Numbered from the stretch's first letter, positions 48,789 to 58,267 are shown. The stretch: 64,000 nucleotides of DNA from Streptomyces sp. V1I1 (GCF_030817355.1 NZ_JAUSZH010000001.1:6582501-6646500); one strand, 5' to 3'. Numbers and translations are program-made. The notes: generated by a model not told the origin, from the letters alone.

Positions 48789-50049
48789 AGCCCTGCTGCT
48801 CGCGGCGCTCCTGACCGGGGTCGCCGCCTGCGGCAGCCGGCTGCCCGAGAGCGACTTCGACAGCCCACCGTCCCCCACCCACAGCAACGCCGCCGAGCCG
48901 ATCCGCGTCGGCATCATCAGCAGCGCCACCAGCCCGGTCGGCGGCGCCGCCTTCAGCGGTCCCGGCGACGGAGCGAAGGCCTACTTCGACGCGCTCAACG
49001 CGAAGGGCGGTATCGACGGCCGCCGTATCGAGGTCGTCACCTGTGACGACGGCGGCAGCGGCGTCGGCAACAACGAATGCGTGCACAAGCTCCTCGACGA
49101 GCGGAAAGTCTTCGCCCTCGTCGCCACCACCGCGCTGGACTACGCGGGCGCGCCCCTCGTCGCCAAGGCCGGCGTCCCCGACATCGGCGGCCAGCCGATC
49201 GGCCCCGCGTACGACACGTATCCGCATCTGTACGGGATCTACGGCAGCCTCGCCCCCCGCAACGGCGGCAAGCCCGGCTGGAACGGCACCCTCTACGGCG
49301 GTACCGAGGTCTACCGCTACTTCGCCCGCGAACATGGCGCCCGCACCGCCGCCGTCGTCTCCTACAACCAGGCCGCATCCGCCGCGTACGCCCGGCTGAT
49401 CACCGCGGGCCTGAAGGCCGAGGGCTACCGCGTCGTGGGCGAACAGGTCAACTTCGCCCTACCGAACTTCCGTGCCGTCGCCGCCGACCTCCGGCAGCAG
49501 GGCGCCGACTTGGTCTTCGACGCGATGGACACGCACGGCAACGCCCAGCTGTGCGAGGCGATGGACGCCGTCGGCGTACGCGTCACCGCCAAGGTCACCA
49601 ATGTGCAGAACTGGGCCTCGTCCGTACCGAAGGACTTCAAGAACGCGCCGAGCTGCCGCAACGCCCTGTGGGTGACCGGATCGAGCCGCAACCACGACGA
49701 CGTCACCCATCCGGCCGTACGTGAATTCCGCGAGGCGATGAAGGGCCGCGAGCTCTCCCAGTGGCAACTGGAAGGCTGGGCGGCGGCCATGTGGTTCACC
49801 GACGCCGCCCGGTCCTGCGCGGCGGATCTCACGCGTGCGTGCGTCGAGCGGTTCGTCAACCGCCCCGAGCCGTACACCGCCCGCGGCCTGCTGTTGCCCG
49901 TCGGCTACGAGAAACTGGCCGAGCCACCGAAGACCCGCCGCACCTGTCTGTCCGTCGCCCGCTGGCAGGACGACAAGGGCTGGGTGACGCAGGGCGGTGA
50001 GATGACCGAGAACTGCTTCACCGTGCCCCAACTCCCTTATCAGCCGTAA
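48766..50049 (+). CDS. ABC substrate-binding lipoprotein, branched-chain amino-acid (LivK) class
   Basis: A 427-residue extracellular receptor. The lipobox LTGVAAC gives lipidated Cys22. The body starts IRVGIISSATSPVGGAAFSGPGDGAKAYFDALNAKGGIDGRRIEVVTCDD, the standard periplasmic-binding type I opening. It most likely feeds the Liv-type transporter encoded divergently (44437-47711), which has no other binding protein here. Confidence 0.88.
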   Translation: MRPRRAAEALLLAALLTGVAACGSRLPESDFDSPPSPTHSNAAEPIRVGIISSATSPVGGAAFSGPGDGAKAYFDALNAKGGIDGRRIEVVTCDDGGSGVGNNECVHKLLDERKVFALVATTALDYAGAPLVAKAGVPDIGGQPIGPAYDTYPHLYGIYGSLAPRNGGKPGWNGTLYGGTEVYRYFAREHGARTAAVVSYNQAASAAYARLITAGLKAEGYRVVGEQVNFALPNFRAVAADLRQQGADLVFDAMDTHGNAQLCEAMDAVGVRVTAKVTNVQNWASSVPKDFKNAPSCRNALWVTGSSRNHDDVTHPAVREFREAMKGRELSQWQLEGWAAAMWFTDAARSCAADLTRACVERFVNRPEPYTARGLLLPVGYEKLAEPPKTRRTCLSVARWQDDKGWVTQGGEMTENCFTVPQLPYQP

Positions 50050-50103
50050 CAGACAGGTACAGTCCACTGCGGCACACATGAAGACTGGGGGACGCTGCGG
50101 CGT

Positions 50104-51387
50104 ATGCACATCTCTTTTCTGCTCCACAACGTGTACGGCATCGGCGGGACGATCCGGACGACGTTCAACCTGGCCCAGACCCTGGCCGAGCGGCACGACG
50201 TCGAGATCGTCTCCGTCTTCCGCCACCGTGACGAACCCACCATGGGCGCGCCGGCCGGCGTCACCATGAAGCACCTCGTCGATCTGCGCAAGAGCAGCCC
50301 CGGCTACGACGGCGACCATCCGGACTACAAGCGCCCCGCCAAGGTCTTCCCGCGCGGCGACGGCCGCCACAAGCAGTACAGCCGCCTCACCGACGCCCGG
50401 ATCGCCGCCCACCTGGGATCCGTTGAGGCCGATGTCGTCGTGGGCACCCGCCCCGGGCTCAATGTGCACATCGCCCGCCAGACCCGGCGCGGCCCGGTCC
50501 GCGTCGGCCAGGAACACCTCACGCTGGACAGCCACGGCTACCGGCTGCGCCGCGAGATCGGGCACCGCTACCCCCTCCTCGACGCGATCACCACCGTCAC
50601 CGAGGCGGACGCCCGGTCCTACCGTTCCAAGCTGAAACTGCCCGGCGTACGGATCGAGTGCGTGCCCAACAGCGTGCCCGCGCCGACCCTCCGGCCCGCC
50701 GACGTCTCCAGCAAATGGATCGTCGCGGCCGGCCGGCTGACCAGGGTCAAGCGGTACGACCTGCTGGTCAAGGCCTTCTCCAAGGTGGTCGCCGCGCGTC
50801 CCGACTGGCGGCTGCGGATCTACGGCAGCGGAGACGCGACCGGCAACGAGAGGAACGTGCTGCGCGCCCTCATCGATGAGCGCGGGCTGCACAACCATGT
50901 CTTCCTGATGGGCCCCGCCAACCCGCTCGAACCCGAGTGGGTCAAGGGCTCGATCGCCGCCGTCACCTCCAGCCTGGAGTCGTTCGGCATGACCATCGTC
51001 GAGGCGATGCGCTGCGGCCTGCCGGTCGTCTCCACCGACTGCCCGCACGGACCCGGGGAGATCATCGAGGACGGCGTCGACGGCCGTCTGGTGCCGGTGG
51101 GCGACGTGGACGCGATCGCCGACGCGCTGCTCGGGCTGATCGAGGACGACGAGCTGCGTCGGCGAACCGGGCAGGCGGCGCTCGCCGCCTCGGCCCGCTT
51201 CGACCCGGTGCGGATCGCCGAGCGCCATGAGGCTCTGTTCACCGAGCTGGTCGCGCGCGGCGAAGGCCGCTCGCGCAGTGCGCTGCGGGACGCCTTGCAC
51301 CACGCCCGGGGCGCGCTGTACGACGGGGCCTACGCCCTGCGCTATCTGGGCGCCGACGTGATCCGGAAAGGGAAGAAGTCCTCATGA
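50104..51387 (+). CDS. glycosyltransferase family 4
   Basis: A 427-residue GT-B enzyme. The N-terminal half begins MHISFLLHNVYGIGGTIRTTFNLAQTLA. The C-terminal half has VAAGRLTRVKRYDLLVKAFSKV and TSSLESFGMTIVEAMRCGLPVVSTDCPHGPGEII, the latter carrying the donor-binding E-x7-E. It overlaps the next gene by 4 bp. The acceptor is unknown. Confidence 0.9.
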   Translation: MHISFLLHNVYGIGGTIRTTFNLAQTLAERHDVEIVSVFRHRDEPTMGAPAGVTMKHLVDLRKSSPGYDGDHPDYKRPAKVFPRGDGRHKQYSRLTDARIAAHLGSVEADVVVGTRPGLNVHIARQTRRGPVRVGQEHLTLDSHGYRLRREIGHRYPLLDAITTVTEADARSYRSKLKLPGVRIECVPNSVPAPTLRPADVSSKWIVAAGRLTRVKRYDLLVKAFSKVVAARPDWRLRIYGSGDATGNERNVLRALIDERGLHNHVFLMGPANPLEPEWVKGSIAAVTSSLESFGMTIVEAMRCGLPVVSTDCPHGPGEIIEDGVDGRLVPVGDVDAIADALLGLIEDDELRRRTGQAALAASARFDPVRIAERHEALFTELVARGEGRSRSALRDALHHARGALYDGAYALRYLGADVIRKGKKSS

Positions 51388-52175
51388 CCACGTCCACCGA
51401 GCGGCGGGTGCCGCGGGCCGACTGCATCGCAGACTCCGCGGGGGGCATCACCTTCGACATCGCGGGGGCCGGTGCGCCGGACGCCGTGCTTGTGCTGAAG
51501 CTGCGTGGTGGGTCGGGCCCACAGGACGAGACGCGGCTGCCGCTGACCCCCACGGGGGAGGGCAGCTCGCGCGCCGTACTGCCCAGCACGGTCGAGCTGG
51601 CCGAGGGCCGCTGGGACGCGTATGTCGGTGACGAGGCCGTCGAGCCCGGCATCCGGGACCTGCGCACGCTGGTCGACCGCACGCCCGACGCCGACCGGAT
51701 CGCCGCGCGCGTGCCCTACCCGACGGAGGACGGCCGGCTGGCGGTGCGCTGCTGGGTGCGGGCGCCGCACGCCGAGGCCGGGGAGATCGGCCTCGCGCCG
51801 GAGCGTGGCGCGATGACGGTGGAGGGGGTGCTCTACGGAGCCGAACTGGGCGAAGGGGCCGTCGCCGAGGCACGGCTGCGCGGCTCCGACAAGGCGCATC
51901 GGGTGCCGGTGACGGGCGGCGACGGCGGAGCCTTCGGCTTCACCCTGCCGTACGGCCCGCTGGCGGAGCAGCACCTCGGCAAGCAGGAGTTGTGGGACAT
52001 GTGGCTGCGGCCCACGGCGGACGCCGCCTGGATACGGATCGCCCGCATCCTCGACGACGTCTGGGACCGGAGGAACATCTTCGTGTACCCGAAGCTGCCG
52101 TCCGGCAACTGGCTGGCCGCCCCCTGCTACACGAGCGACAACGAACTCTGCGTACGCCTCACCGAAGCGCCCTGA
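51384..52175 (+). CDS. hypothetical protein coupled to glycosyltransferase
   Basis: A 263-residue protein made largely of predicted beta strands (for example ITFDIAGAGAPDAVLVLKLRG, EGRWDAYVGDEAVEPGIRDLRTLVD). It looks like tandem Ig-like or substrate-recognition beta domains. It is found next to glycosyltransferases in streptomycetes. No catalytic motif is visible. Coupled to the upstream gene (ATGA). Confidence 0.72.
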   Translation: MTTSTERRVPRADCIADSAGGITFDIAGAGAPDAVLVLKLRGGSGPQDETRLPLTPTGEGSSRAVLPSTVELAEGRWDAYVGDEAVEPGIRDLRTLVDRTPDADRIAARVPYPTEDGRLAVRCWVRAPHAEAGEIGLAPERGAMTVEGVLYGAELGEGAVAEARLRGSDKAHRVPVTGGDGGAFGFTLPYGPLAEQHLGKQELWDMWLRPTADAAWIRIARILDDVWDRRNIFVYPKLPSGNWLAAPCYTSDNELCVRLTEAP

Positions 52176-52187
52176 CGTAGGGCATTT

Positions 52188-52206
52188 GAGGACAGTGGCT
52201 GTCCTC
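52188..52206. promoter_or_regulatory. perfect palindrome before the WYL regulator gene
   Basis: GAGGACAG-TGG-CTGTCCTC is a perfect 8-3-8 palindrome 22 bp before the start of a YafY-type WYL regulator gene. Autoregulation is likely. Confidence 0.7.
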
Positions 52207-52228
52207 GATCGCTGGCAGACTCGACACC

Positions 52229-53188
52229 ATGTTGGAGACCTCGGCAAGACTGCTGCGCCTGCTCTCGCTGCTCCAGGCCCACCGCGAATGGTCCGGCGCA
52301 GATCTGGCCGACCGCCTCGGCGTCACGCCGCGTACGGTCCGGCGCGACGTCGACCGGCTGCGCGAGCTCGGCTACCCGGTCAACGCAAGCCCCGGTACGG
52401 GCGGCGGCTATCAGCTCGGCGCCGGGGCCGAGCTGCCGCCGCTGCTGCTCGACGACGAGGAGGCGGTGGCCGTCGCGGTGGGCCTGCGCACCGCCGCGGG
52501 CCATGGCATCGAGGGCATCGGCGAGACCTCCGTACGCGCCCTGGCGAAGCTGGAGCAGGTGCTGCCGAACCGGCTGCGCCGCCGGGTCGGCGCGCTCAAC
52601 GCCTTCACCGTGCCGATGCTGCGGGGCCCGCAGAGCTCCACCGTCGACGCGAGCGTGCTGACCGAACTGGCCAACGCCTGCCGGGACAGCGAGCGGCTGC
52701 GCTTCGAGTACCGCGACCACGGCGGCTCCGCCACCCGCCGCACCGTCGAGCCGCACCGTCTGGTGTGCACCGAGCGGCGCTGGTATCTCGTCGCCTGGGA
52801 TCTGGACCGCGGCGACTGGCGTACGTTCCGTGCCGACCGGATCACCCCGAAGCCGCCGCACGGCCCGCGCTTCGCTGCTCGCACCCCGCCGGCCGAGGAC
52901 CTGGCCGCGTATGTCTCCAAGGGCGTCTCCACACACGCCTACGCCGCCCAGGCGGTCATCCGGCTGCACTCCTCGGCCGAACTGGCCGCCGAGTTCGTCG
53001 GTCCGTCCGACGGCGCCATCGAGGCGGTCGACGAGAAGACGTGTCTGCTGCGCACCGGGGCCGCGAGCCTGGATGTGCTGGTGATCCATGTGATGCTCAT
53101 GGGCGTGGACTTCGATGTGATCGAGCCGCAGGAGCTGACCGAGCACATCAGGACGGTCCGGGACCGGCTTTCCCGTGCCCTGGACTGA
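52229..53188 (+). CDS. WYL-domain (YafY-type) transcriptional regulator
   Basis: A 319-residue DNA-binding protein. The N-terminal HTH is RLLRLLSLLQAHREWSGADLADRLGVTPRTVRRDVDRL (residues 6-45). The WYL domain (about 140-215) contains RRTVEPHRLVCTERRWYLVAWDLDRGDWRTFRADRI. The C-terminal part matches the WYL extension. WYL proteins sense single-stranded nucleic acid or other ligands. No specific target gene is adjacent. Confidence 0.92.
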   Translation: MLETSARLLRLLSLLQAHREWSGADLADRLGVTPRTVRRDVDRLRELGYPVNASPGTGGGYQLGAGAELPPLLLDDEEAVAVAVGLRTAAGHGIEGIGETSVRALAKLEQVLPNRLRRRVGALNAFTVPMLRGPQSSTVDASVLTELANACRDSERLRFEYRDHGGSATRRTVEPHRLVCTERRWYLVAWDLDRGDWRTFRADRITPKPPHGPRFAARTPPAEDLAAYVSKGVSTHAYAAQAVIRLHSSAELAAEFVGPSDGAIEAVDEKTCLLRTGAASLDVLVIHVMLMGVDFDVIEPQELTEHIRTVRDRLSRALD

Positions 53189-53565
53189 TCGCCTCCCCCC
53201 GGCGGTCTCCGTACCCATCACTGTCCCTCGCTGTCCGCGGCTCGGACTTCGTCTCATTGCGCGCCAAGACTGTTCGGACGCGTGGGGGGATTCTGTAATG
53301 AACCGGTGAATTCTTCACCGTCCTTCAATTCGCCCTCCGGTACCTGGCGCGGACAATTCCGCAGGGGGGAATTCGGTATGATCAGTAAGGCCGGTGGAAT
53401 TACCGTGCGGGCGGCGTTGAACTGCACGTTCGAGTGACTGTGTATGGGCTAAACGCGTGTCGTGATCCTGTGACAGAAGCGTGACCGGTGAGGTACGTGG
53501 GAGTGCTGAAGCATCCCTTCGGCCCCGGCTTCCGTCACCGTCCGCGGCCGCCTACGGTGGGTGTC
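53189..53565. other. intergenic region after WYL gene
   Basis: 377 bp, AT-richer than its surroundings at 53290-53400. It contains GAATTCTTCACCGTCCTTCAATTC and a possible 19-codon frame (53378-53437) with AGGGGGGA ahead of it. The promoter of the I78 gene must lie here. Confidence 0.5.
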
Positions 53566-53781
53566 ATGGCACCCATACCGACCCCTCCCGCACAGCCCGA
53601 CGACGCCCCCGACGCGTATGTCGGCCTCGCCGCAGACAGCGCCGAGCGGCTGGCTCGTGAGCGTGGCTGGAGCACCGTCAGATCGCTGCCGCCGGGCGCC
53701 ATCATCACGATGGAGTACCTGGCAGGCCGGCTCAACTTCGAGGTGGAGGGCGGCACCGTCATCCGCTGCTGGCCGGGCTGA
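53566..53781 (+). CDS. I78-family peptidase-inhibitor-like small protein
   Basis: A 71-residue protein ending ITMEYLAGRLNFEVEGGTVIRCWPG, with the ALERGWSxVRxLPPG-type core of I78 (elastase/subtilisin) inhibitors. No signal peptide is visible with ATG 53566. The longer frame to 53488 adds no signal either. The gene ends before a strong terminator. Confidence 0.82.
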   Translation: MAPIPTPPAQPDDAPDAYVGLAADSAERLARERGWSTVRSLPPGAIITMEYLAGRLNFEVEGGTVIRCWPG

Positions 53782-53796
53782 CAGGCCCCCGCACGC

Positions 53797-53841
53797 GTAC
53801 GGCGAAGGCCCCGACCGTCATGGTCGGGGCCTTCGCCGTAC
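53797..53841. terminator. strong bidirectional terminator
   Basis: A 20-bp perfect stem (GTACGGCGAAGGCCCCGACC with its complement) and a 5-nt loop between convergent genes. Confidence 0.9.
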
Positions 53842-53879
53842 GTTCCGCCGGGTTTCCCGCGGAACCCACTGACACTGAC

Positions 53880-54863
53880 TCAGCCGCCCGTCACCGGCCG
53901 CGAGGTCGGCGGACGGCGGCTGCCGGACGGGGTCATGGGCGTCCGCTCGGAGCGCACCGTGTGCGACCTCGGCTGGGTGAGCTGCGCCGTGGTCCTGCCG
54001 TTCGAAGCCGGCCGGCCACCGACGGCGGCCACCGGCTCGCGGGGCGGATCCTGCTCCTGTGAAGGCTCACGCTGCGGGAATATCCCGGGCCTTGGGCCAC
54101 CTGCCGCGACCGGCAGCGAGGGAGCGAGCCGGCGGCGCGCACGCAACTGCTCGCGCAGCGAGAGGATCCAGGCCTCCGCGCGGCCGATCAGCGGCTCGCA
54201 CCAGGGCAGTGCGAGCAGGATCAGCAGCCCGGCCGCCCAGCCGAGTAGCACATCGCTCAACCAGTGCGTACCGAGGTACACGGTGGTCAGGCCGACGCCG
54301 AGGGAGACCACCGCCGACAGGGCCGACAGATAGCGTCTGGCCAGCGGAGTGGTGGCCAGATACGCCAGGATTCCCCAGGTCACGACCGCGTTCGCGGTGT
54401 GCCCGGAGGGAAATATATCGCCGCCGGCGAAGAGCTCGGCGGAGCCGATCTGCGTCGCGTAGTGGGGGCCGAGACGGCCCAGTCCGATCTTGACGGCGCC
54501 CACCGTCGCGTTGAGCAGCAGCAGCGAGGCGCCGAGCACCAGCAGGGGTCGCAGGGTGTGCTGACGCCAGGAGCGCCAGCCCAGCCAGGCCGCGACCATC
54601 ACGGCTGTGGGTCCGCGCTGGCCGAGAACCACGAAGTAGTCGAGGAAGGCGTGCAGGTCCGGCCACTGCTGGTAGGGCCGGAAGAGCATGACCTTCCAGT
54701 CGATGATCACCAGCCATGTCGAGGCCAACACGGCCACGACGATGGCGAGATAGAAGGCCGACGTCCCGCCGAAGAGGGCGAGACGGGTGCGGCTCATCCG
54801 CGGGATCTCTATCTTCGGCGGTTCCGGCTCCCGGTCCAGGCGGGCAAAGATGTCGGTACGCAC
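53880..54863 (-). CDS. PAP2-family membrane phosphatase-like protein
   Basis: A 327-residue protein with about six membrane helices and a long Pro/Arg-rich cytoplasmic tail (residues 235-327). The PAP2 motifs are only partly standard. C2 is intact (IFPSGHTAN). C1 reads KIGLGRLGP instead of KxxxxxxRP. C3 reads TTVYLGTHWLSD, where the usual SR is TT but the His and Asp are present. It may act on a lipid pyrophosphate, or be catalytically altered. Confidence 0.82.
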   Translation of the reverse strand: MRTDIFARLDREPEPPKIEIPRMSRTRLALFGGTSAFYLAIVVAVLASTWLVIIDWKVMLFRPYQQWPDLHAFLDYFVVLGQRGPTAVMVAAWLGWRSWRQHTLRPLLVLGASLLLLNATVGAVKIGLGRLGPHYATQIGSAELFAGGDIFPSGHTANAVVTWGILAYLATTPLARRYLSALSAVVSLGVGLTTVYLGTHWLSDVLLGWAAGLLILLALPWCEPLIGRAEAWILSLREQLRARRRLAPSLPVAAGGPRPGIFPQREPSQEQDPPREPVAAVGGRPASNGRTTAQLTQPRSHTVRSERTPMTPSGSRRPPTSRPVTGG

Positions 54864-55297
54864 CCAATCGACGTTACAGCGAGTGAGTGTCCGCCCAGGT
54901 CGTTCCCGCGGGTTCGTGATGACGATGTGATGTGGACTATGTCTCAGATCGAGTTTTACTCCGGGCCAATTCGGAAATTCCGATGACCTTGCGCTCTATT
55001 GCCCGCGAGCCCGTCACCATGGGGTTCTATCCGGGGCGCAAATAACAGTTCACCACTTCCCCGTACGGAATTTCCCCCTCGTTGGCGGACGTCCAGGATC
55101 GGCTCCGGTTGGGGGCGTGGCGTGGCGTACGCCACACGCGCATGCCCGACCAGGTGAGAGATGGACCACGCGCCACACGCCGGAACTCGCGTACGCTGGC
55201 GGCTCACTCGCCCGTCGATGCCGGACCGCCCTGTGGGACAGCAGCACCGTCCCCGGCTGGCCCGCCGAGCGCGAGGGACTCATTGGGAGGTACGTAC
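54864..55297. other. divergent promoter region, PAP2 and MFS genes
   Basis: 434 bp. A perfect 14-bp palindrome, GTGGCGTACGCCAC, is at 55122-55135, about 160 bp before the MFS start. GGGAGG just before ATG 55298 is the MFS ribosome-binding site. Nothing else stands out. Confidence 0.5.
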
Positions 55298-56938
55298 ATG
55301 TCCGGGACGATCACGGCCGGAGCACGGCTGCGTGCCGCCGGCGGCGGTGCGAACCGCTGGGTCGTTCTCGTCGTCCTCTGTATCAGCCTGCTGCTCGTCG
55401 CGCTGGACGCGACCGTGCTGCACGTCGCCGTCCCCGCCGTCACGGAGGACCTCCGCCCCAGCGGGGTCGAGCTGCTGTGGATCGTGGACGCGTACCCCCT
55501 CATCTGTGCCGCGCTGCTGATCCTCTTCGGCACGCTCGGCGACCGGGTCGGCCGCCGCCGTGTGCTGCTGATCGGTTACGGCATCTTCGGCGTCGCCTCC
55601 CTGGCCGCCGCGTTCGCCCCCACCCCGGAGGTGCTGATCGGGGCGCGCGCCCTGCTCGGCGTCGGCGGCGCGATGATCATGCCCGCGACGCTCTCGATTC
55701 TCCGCGCGGTCTTCCCCGACCGGCGGGAGCGGGCGACGGCGATCGGCATATGGACCGCGGTCGCCGCGGTCGGCGCCGCCACCGGACCGGTCCTCGGCGG
55801 CTTTCTCGTCGAACACTTCTGGTGGGGCTCGGTCTTCCTGATCAACATCCCGCTGATGGCGCTGATCCTGCCCGTCGGCCGCTGGCTGCTGCCCGAGTCC
55901 AGGGGCGGCGCCGACGGGCCCTGGGACGTACTCGGCGCACTGATGGCCGCGGCCGGTGTGCTCGGCGCGGTCCTCGGCATCAAGCGGCTGGGCGCCGGCG
56001 ACACTGTTCTCGACATCAGGACGGCGGGGCCGCTGCTGCTGGGCGGTGTGCTGCTCGCCCTGTTCGTACGGCGGCAGAAGCGCCGCGAGCATCCGCTGAT
56101 CGATATGCGGATGTTCGCCAGGGCCGCCTTCTCCACCTCGGTCGGCTGCATCATTCTCGCCATGCTGGCGCTGGTCGGCCTGGAGCTGATCGCCGTCCAG
56201 TACCTCCAGCTCGTCCTCGGGCTGAGCCCGCTGGAGACCGGCCTGCGGCTGCTGCCGCTGACCTTCGCGGCGATGGCCGCCGGCGCCACCGGCTCGCACA
56301 CCCTGCACCGCATCGGCCCGCGCCGGATGGTCGGCTGGGGCTTCGTGCTCACCGCCGCGGCCGTGCTCCTGCTGACCCTGATGGGACAGCACGACCGGCC
56401 CTGGCTGCTCACCACGGGCTTCGTGCTGCTCGGCTTCGGACTGCAGACCACGCTGTTCGCCGCGTACGAGTCGATGCTCAGCGAGGCACCGCCGGACCAG
56501 GCGGGCGGAGCTGCCGCGATCGGCGAGACTTCCTACCAACTGGGTGCGGGGATGGGCATCGCGCTGCTCGGCAGCGTCATGAACGCGGCGTACGCGCCCG
56601 CGCTCGCCTCGCTCACCGGCGTCCCGGGCTCGGCGGGCTCGGCCGCCTCCCATTCGCTGGGCGAGGCCTATCAGGTGGCGGACCGGCTCGGCGGCCCGGC
56701 GGGCGCGATGGTGCGCAGCACGGCGCGCCACTCCTTCGTCAACGGCCTCCATATAACGCTCCTGGTCAGCGCGGGCCTGCTGCTGCTCGGCGCGCTCGCC
56801 GCGCTGCGGCTGCCCAAGGTCATGGACTGCGCGACTGTCACCGCCGAGAAGTGCCCGAAGCCGAGGCGCCCGGAAGTCTCGCTCCCGGCGAGCCGCAAAG
56901 CTGCCGAGGCGGCCGGGTCTGGACGCGCGGCACACTGA
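55298..56938 (+). CDS. MFS exporter, DHA2 (14-helix) family
   Basis: A 546-residue drug/H+ antiporter. It has TLGDRVGRRRVLLIG (motif A) and VLHVAVPAVTEDL in helix 1, plus about 14 hydrophobic segments. It resembles SmvA/EmrB-type multidrug or dye exporters. ATG 55298 has GGGAGG 7-8 nt upstream. No TetR regulator gene is adjacent. Confidence 0.93.
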   Translation: MSGTITAGARLRAAGGGANRWVVLVVLCISLLLVALDATVLHVAVPAVTEDLRPSGVELLWIVDAYPLICAALLILFGTLGDRVGRRRVLLIGYGIFGVASLAAAFAPTPEVLIGARALLGVGGAMIMPATLSILRAVFPDRRERATAIGIWTAVAAVGAATGPVLGGFLVEHFWWGSVFLINIPLMALILPVGRWLLPESRGGADGPWDVLGALMAAAGVLGAVLGIKRLGAGDTVLDIRTAGPLLLGGVLLALFVRRQKRREHPLIDMRMFARAAFSTSVGCIILAMLALVGLELIAVQYLQLVLGLSPLETGLRLLPLTFAAMAAGATGSHTLHRIGPRRMVGWGFVLTAAAVLLLTLMGQHDRPWLLTTGFVLLGFGLQTTLFAAYESMLSEAPPDQAGGAAAIGETSYQLGAGMGIALLGSVMNAAYAPALASLTGVPGSAGSAASHSLGEAYQVADRLGGPAGAMVRSTARHSFVNGLHITLLVSAGLLLLGALAALRLPKVMDCATVTAEKCPKPRRPEVSLPASRKAAEAAGSGRAAH

Positions 56939-56961
56939 GCCGTAACGTCAGCCGGAGTAGT

Positions 56962-56978
56962 AACTAACACTGCTAGTT
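56962..56978. promoter_or_regulatory. near-perfect TetR-type palindrome upstream of acyl-CoA dehydrogenase
   Basis: AACTAACA-C-TGCTAGTT has 7 of 8 pairs matching around a central C, about 41 bp before the start of the acyl-CoA dehydrogenase. AACTAAC-type palindromes are typical TetR-family operators for fatty-acid genes, but no such regulator is in the window. Confidence 0.6.
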
Positions 56979-57019
56979 TTCTGTGTTCCGCTGTGTGAGC
57001 GCCGCCGGAGGCCACGCCC

Positions 57020-58210
57020 ATGTCCGCACCCTCGAAGCTGCCGCCCTTCGACCCCAGCGACCCCCTCGGCATCGACGATCTGCTCGACCCCGAGGACCTC
57101 GCGATCCGCGACACCGTCCGCAGCTGGGCCGCCGACCGCGTCCTGCCGCACATCGCCGACTGGTACGAGCGCGGCGAGCTCCCCGGCATCCGCGAACTGG
57201 CCCGCGAACTCGGCTCGATCGGCGCGCTCGGCATGTCCCTGAAGGGATACGGCTGCGCGGGCGCCACGGCGGTCCAGTACGGCCTCGCCTGCCTTGAGCT
57301 CGAAGCCGCCGACTCCGGTATCCGCTCGCTCGTCTCTGTCCAGGGCTCACTCGCCATGTACGCGATCCACCGCTTCGGCTCCGAGGAGCAGAAGCAGCGG
57401 TGGCTGCCCGGCATGGCGGCCGGCGAGATCATCGGCTGCTTCGGCCTCACCGAGCCCGACCACGGCTCCGACCCGGCGGGCATGCGGACCTTCGCCAAGC
57501 GGGACGGCTCGGACTGGGTGCTCACCGGCCGCAAGATGTGGATCACCAATGGCTCGGTGGCCGGGGTCGCCGTGGTGTGGGCGCAGACCGACGAGGGCAT
57601 CCGCGGCTTCGCAGTACCGACCGACGTCCCCGGTTTCTCCGCCCCTGAGATCAAGCACAAGTGGTCGCTGCGCGCCAGCGTCACCAGCGAGCTGGTCCTG
57701 GAGGAGGTACGGCTGCCCGCCGACGCCGTACTGCCGGGCGTCACCGGTCTCAAGGGCCCGCTGAGCTGCCTCACGCACGCCCGCTACGGAATCGTGTGGG
57801 GCTCGATGGGGGCGGCGCGGTCCAGTTTCGAGTCCGCCGTGGAGTACGCGAAGACGCGCGAGCAGTTCGGCAGGCCGATCGGCGGTTTCCAGCTCACCCA
57901 GGCCAAGCTCGCCGACATGGCGGTGGAACTGCACAAGGGGATCCTGCTCGCCCACCATCTGGGCCGCCGCATGGACGCGGGGAAGCTCCGCCCCGAGCAG
58001 GTCAGCTTCGGGAAGCTCAACAATGTGCGGGAGGCGATCGAGATCTGCCGCACCTCGCGCACCATCCTCGGCGCGAACGGGATTTCGCTGGAGTACCCCG
58101 TGATGCGCCATGCGACCAACCTCGAGTCGGTGCTCACCTACGAGGGCACCGTCGAGATGCACCAGCTGGTGCTGGGCAAGGCGCTCACCGGCCTGGACGC
58201 CTTCCGGTGA
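57020..58210 (+). CDS. acyl-CoA dehydrogenase, glutaryl-CoA dehydrogenase-like
   Basis: A 396-residue FAD enzyme. FAD/substrate motifs include IGCFGLTEPDHGSDPAGM and WITNG. The catalytic Glu lies in TYEGTVEMHQLVLGKALTGL, the position used by glutaryl-CoA dehydrogenases, and the C-terminal domain keeps SMGAARSSFESAVEYAKTREQFG. It may act in lysine or dicarboxylate catabolism. GGAGG upstream of ATG. Confidence 0.92.
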   Translation: MSAPSKLPPFDPSDPLGIDDLLDPEDLAIRDTVRSWAADRVLPHIADWYERGELPGIRELARELGSIGALGMSLKGYGCAGATAVQYGLACLELEAADSGIRSLVSVQGSLAMYAIHRFGSEEQKQRWLPGMAAGEIIGCFGLTEPDHGSDPAGMRTFAKRDGSDWVLTGRKMWITNGSVAGVAVVWAQTDEGIRGFAVPTDVPGFSAPEIKHKWSLRASVTSELVLEEVRLPADAVLPGVTGLKGPLSCLTHARYGIVWGSMGAARSSFESAVEYAKTREQFGRPIGGFQLTQAKLADMAVELHKGILLAHHLGRRMDAGKLRPEQVSFGKLNNVREAIEICRTSRTILGANGISLEYPVMRHATNLESVLTYEGTVEMHQLVLGKALTGLDAFR

Positions 58211-58267
58211 CCCGGCGGCCTGTTGTCCTCGGACGCCGGACGGGCCGGCGTTCGGCGAGCGCCCTGC

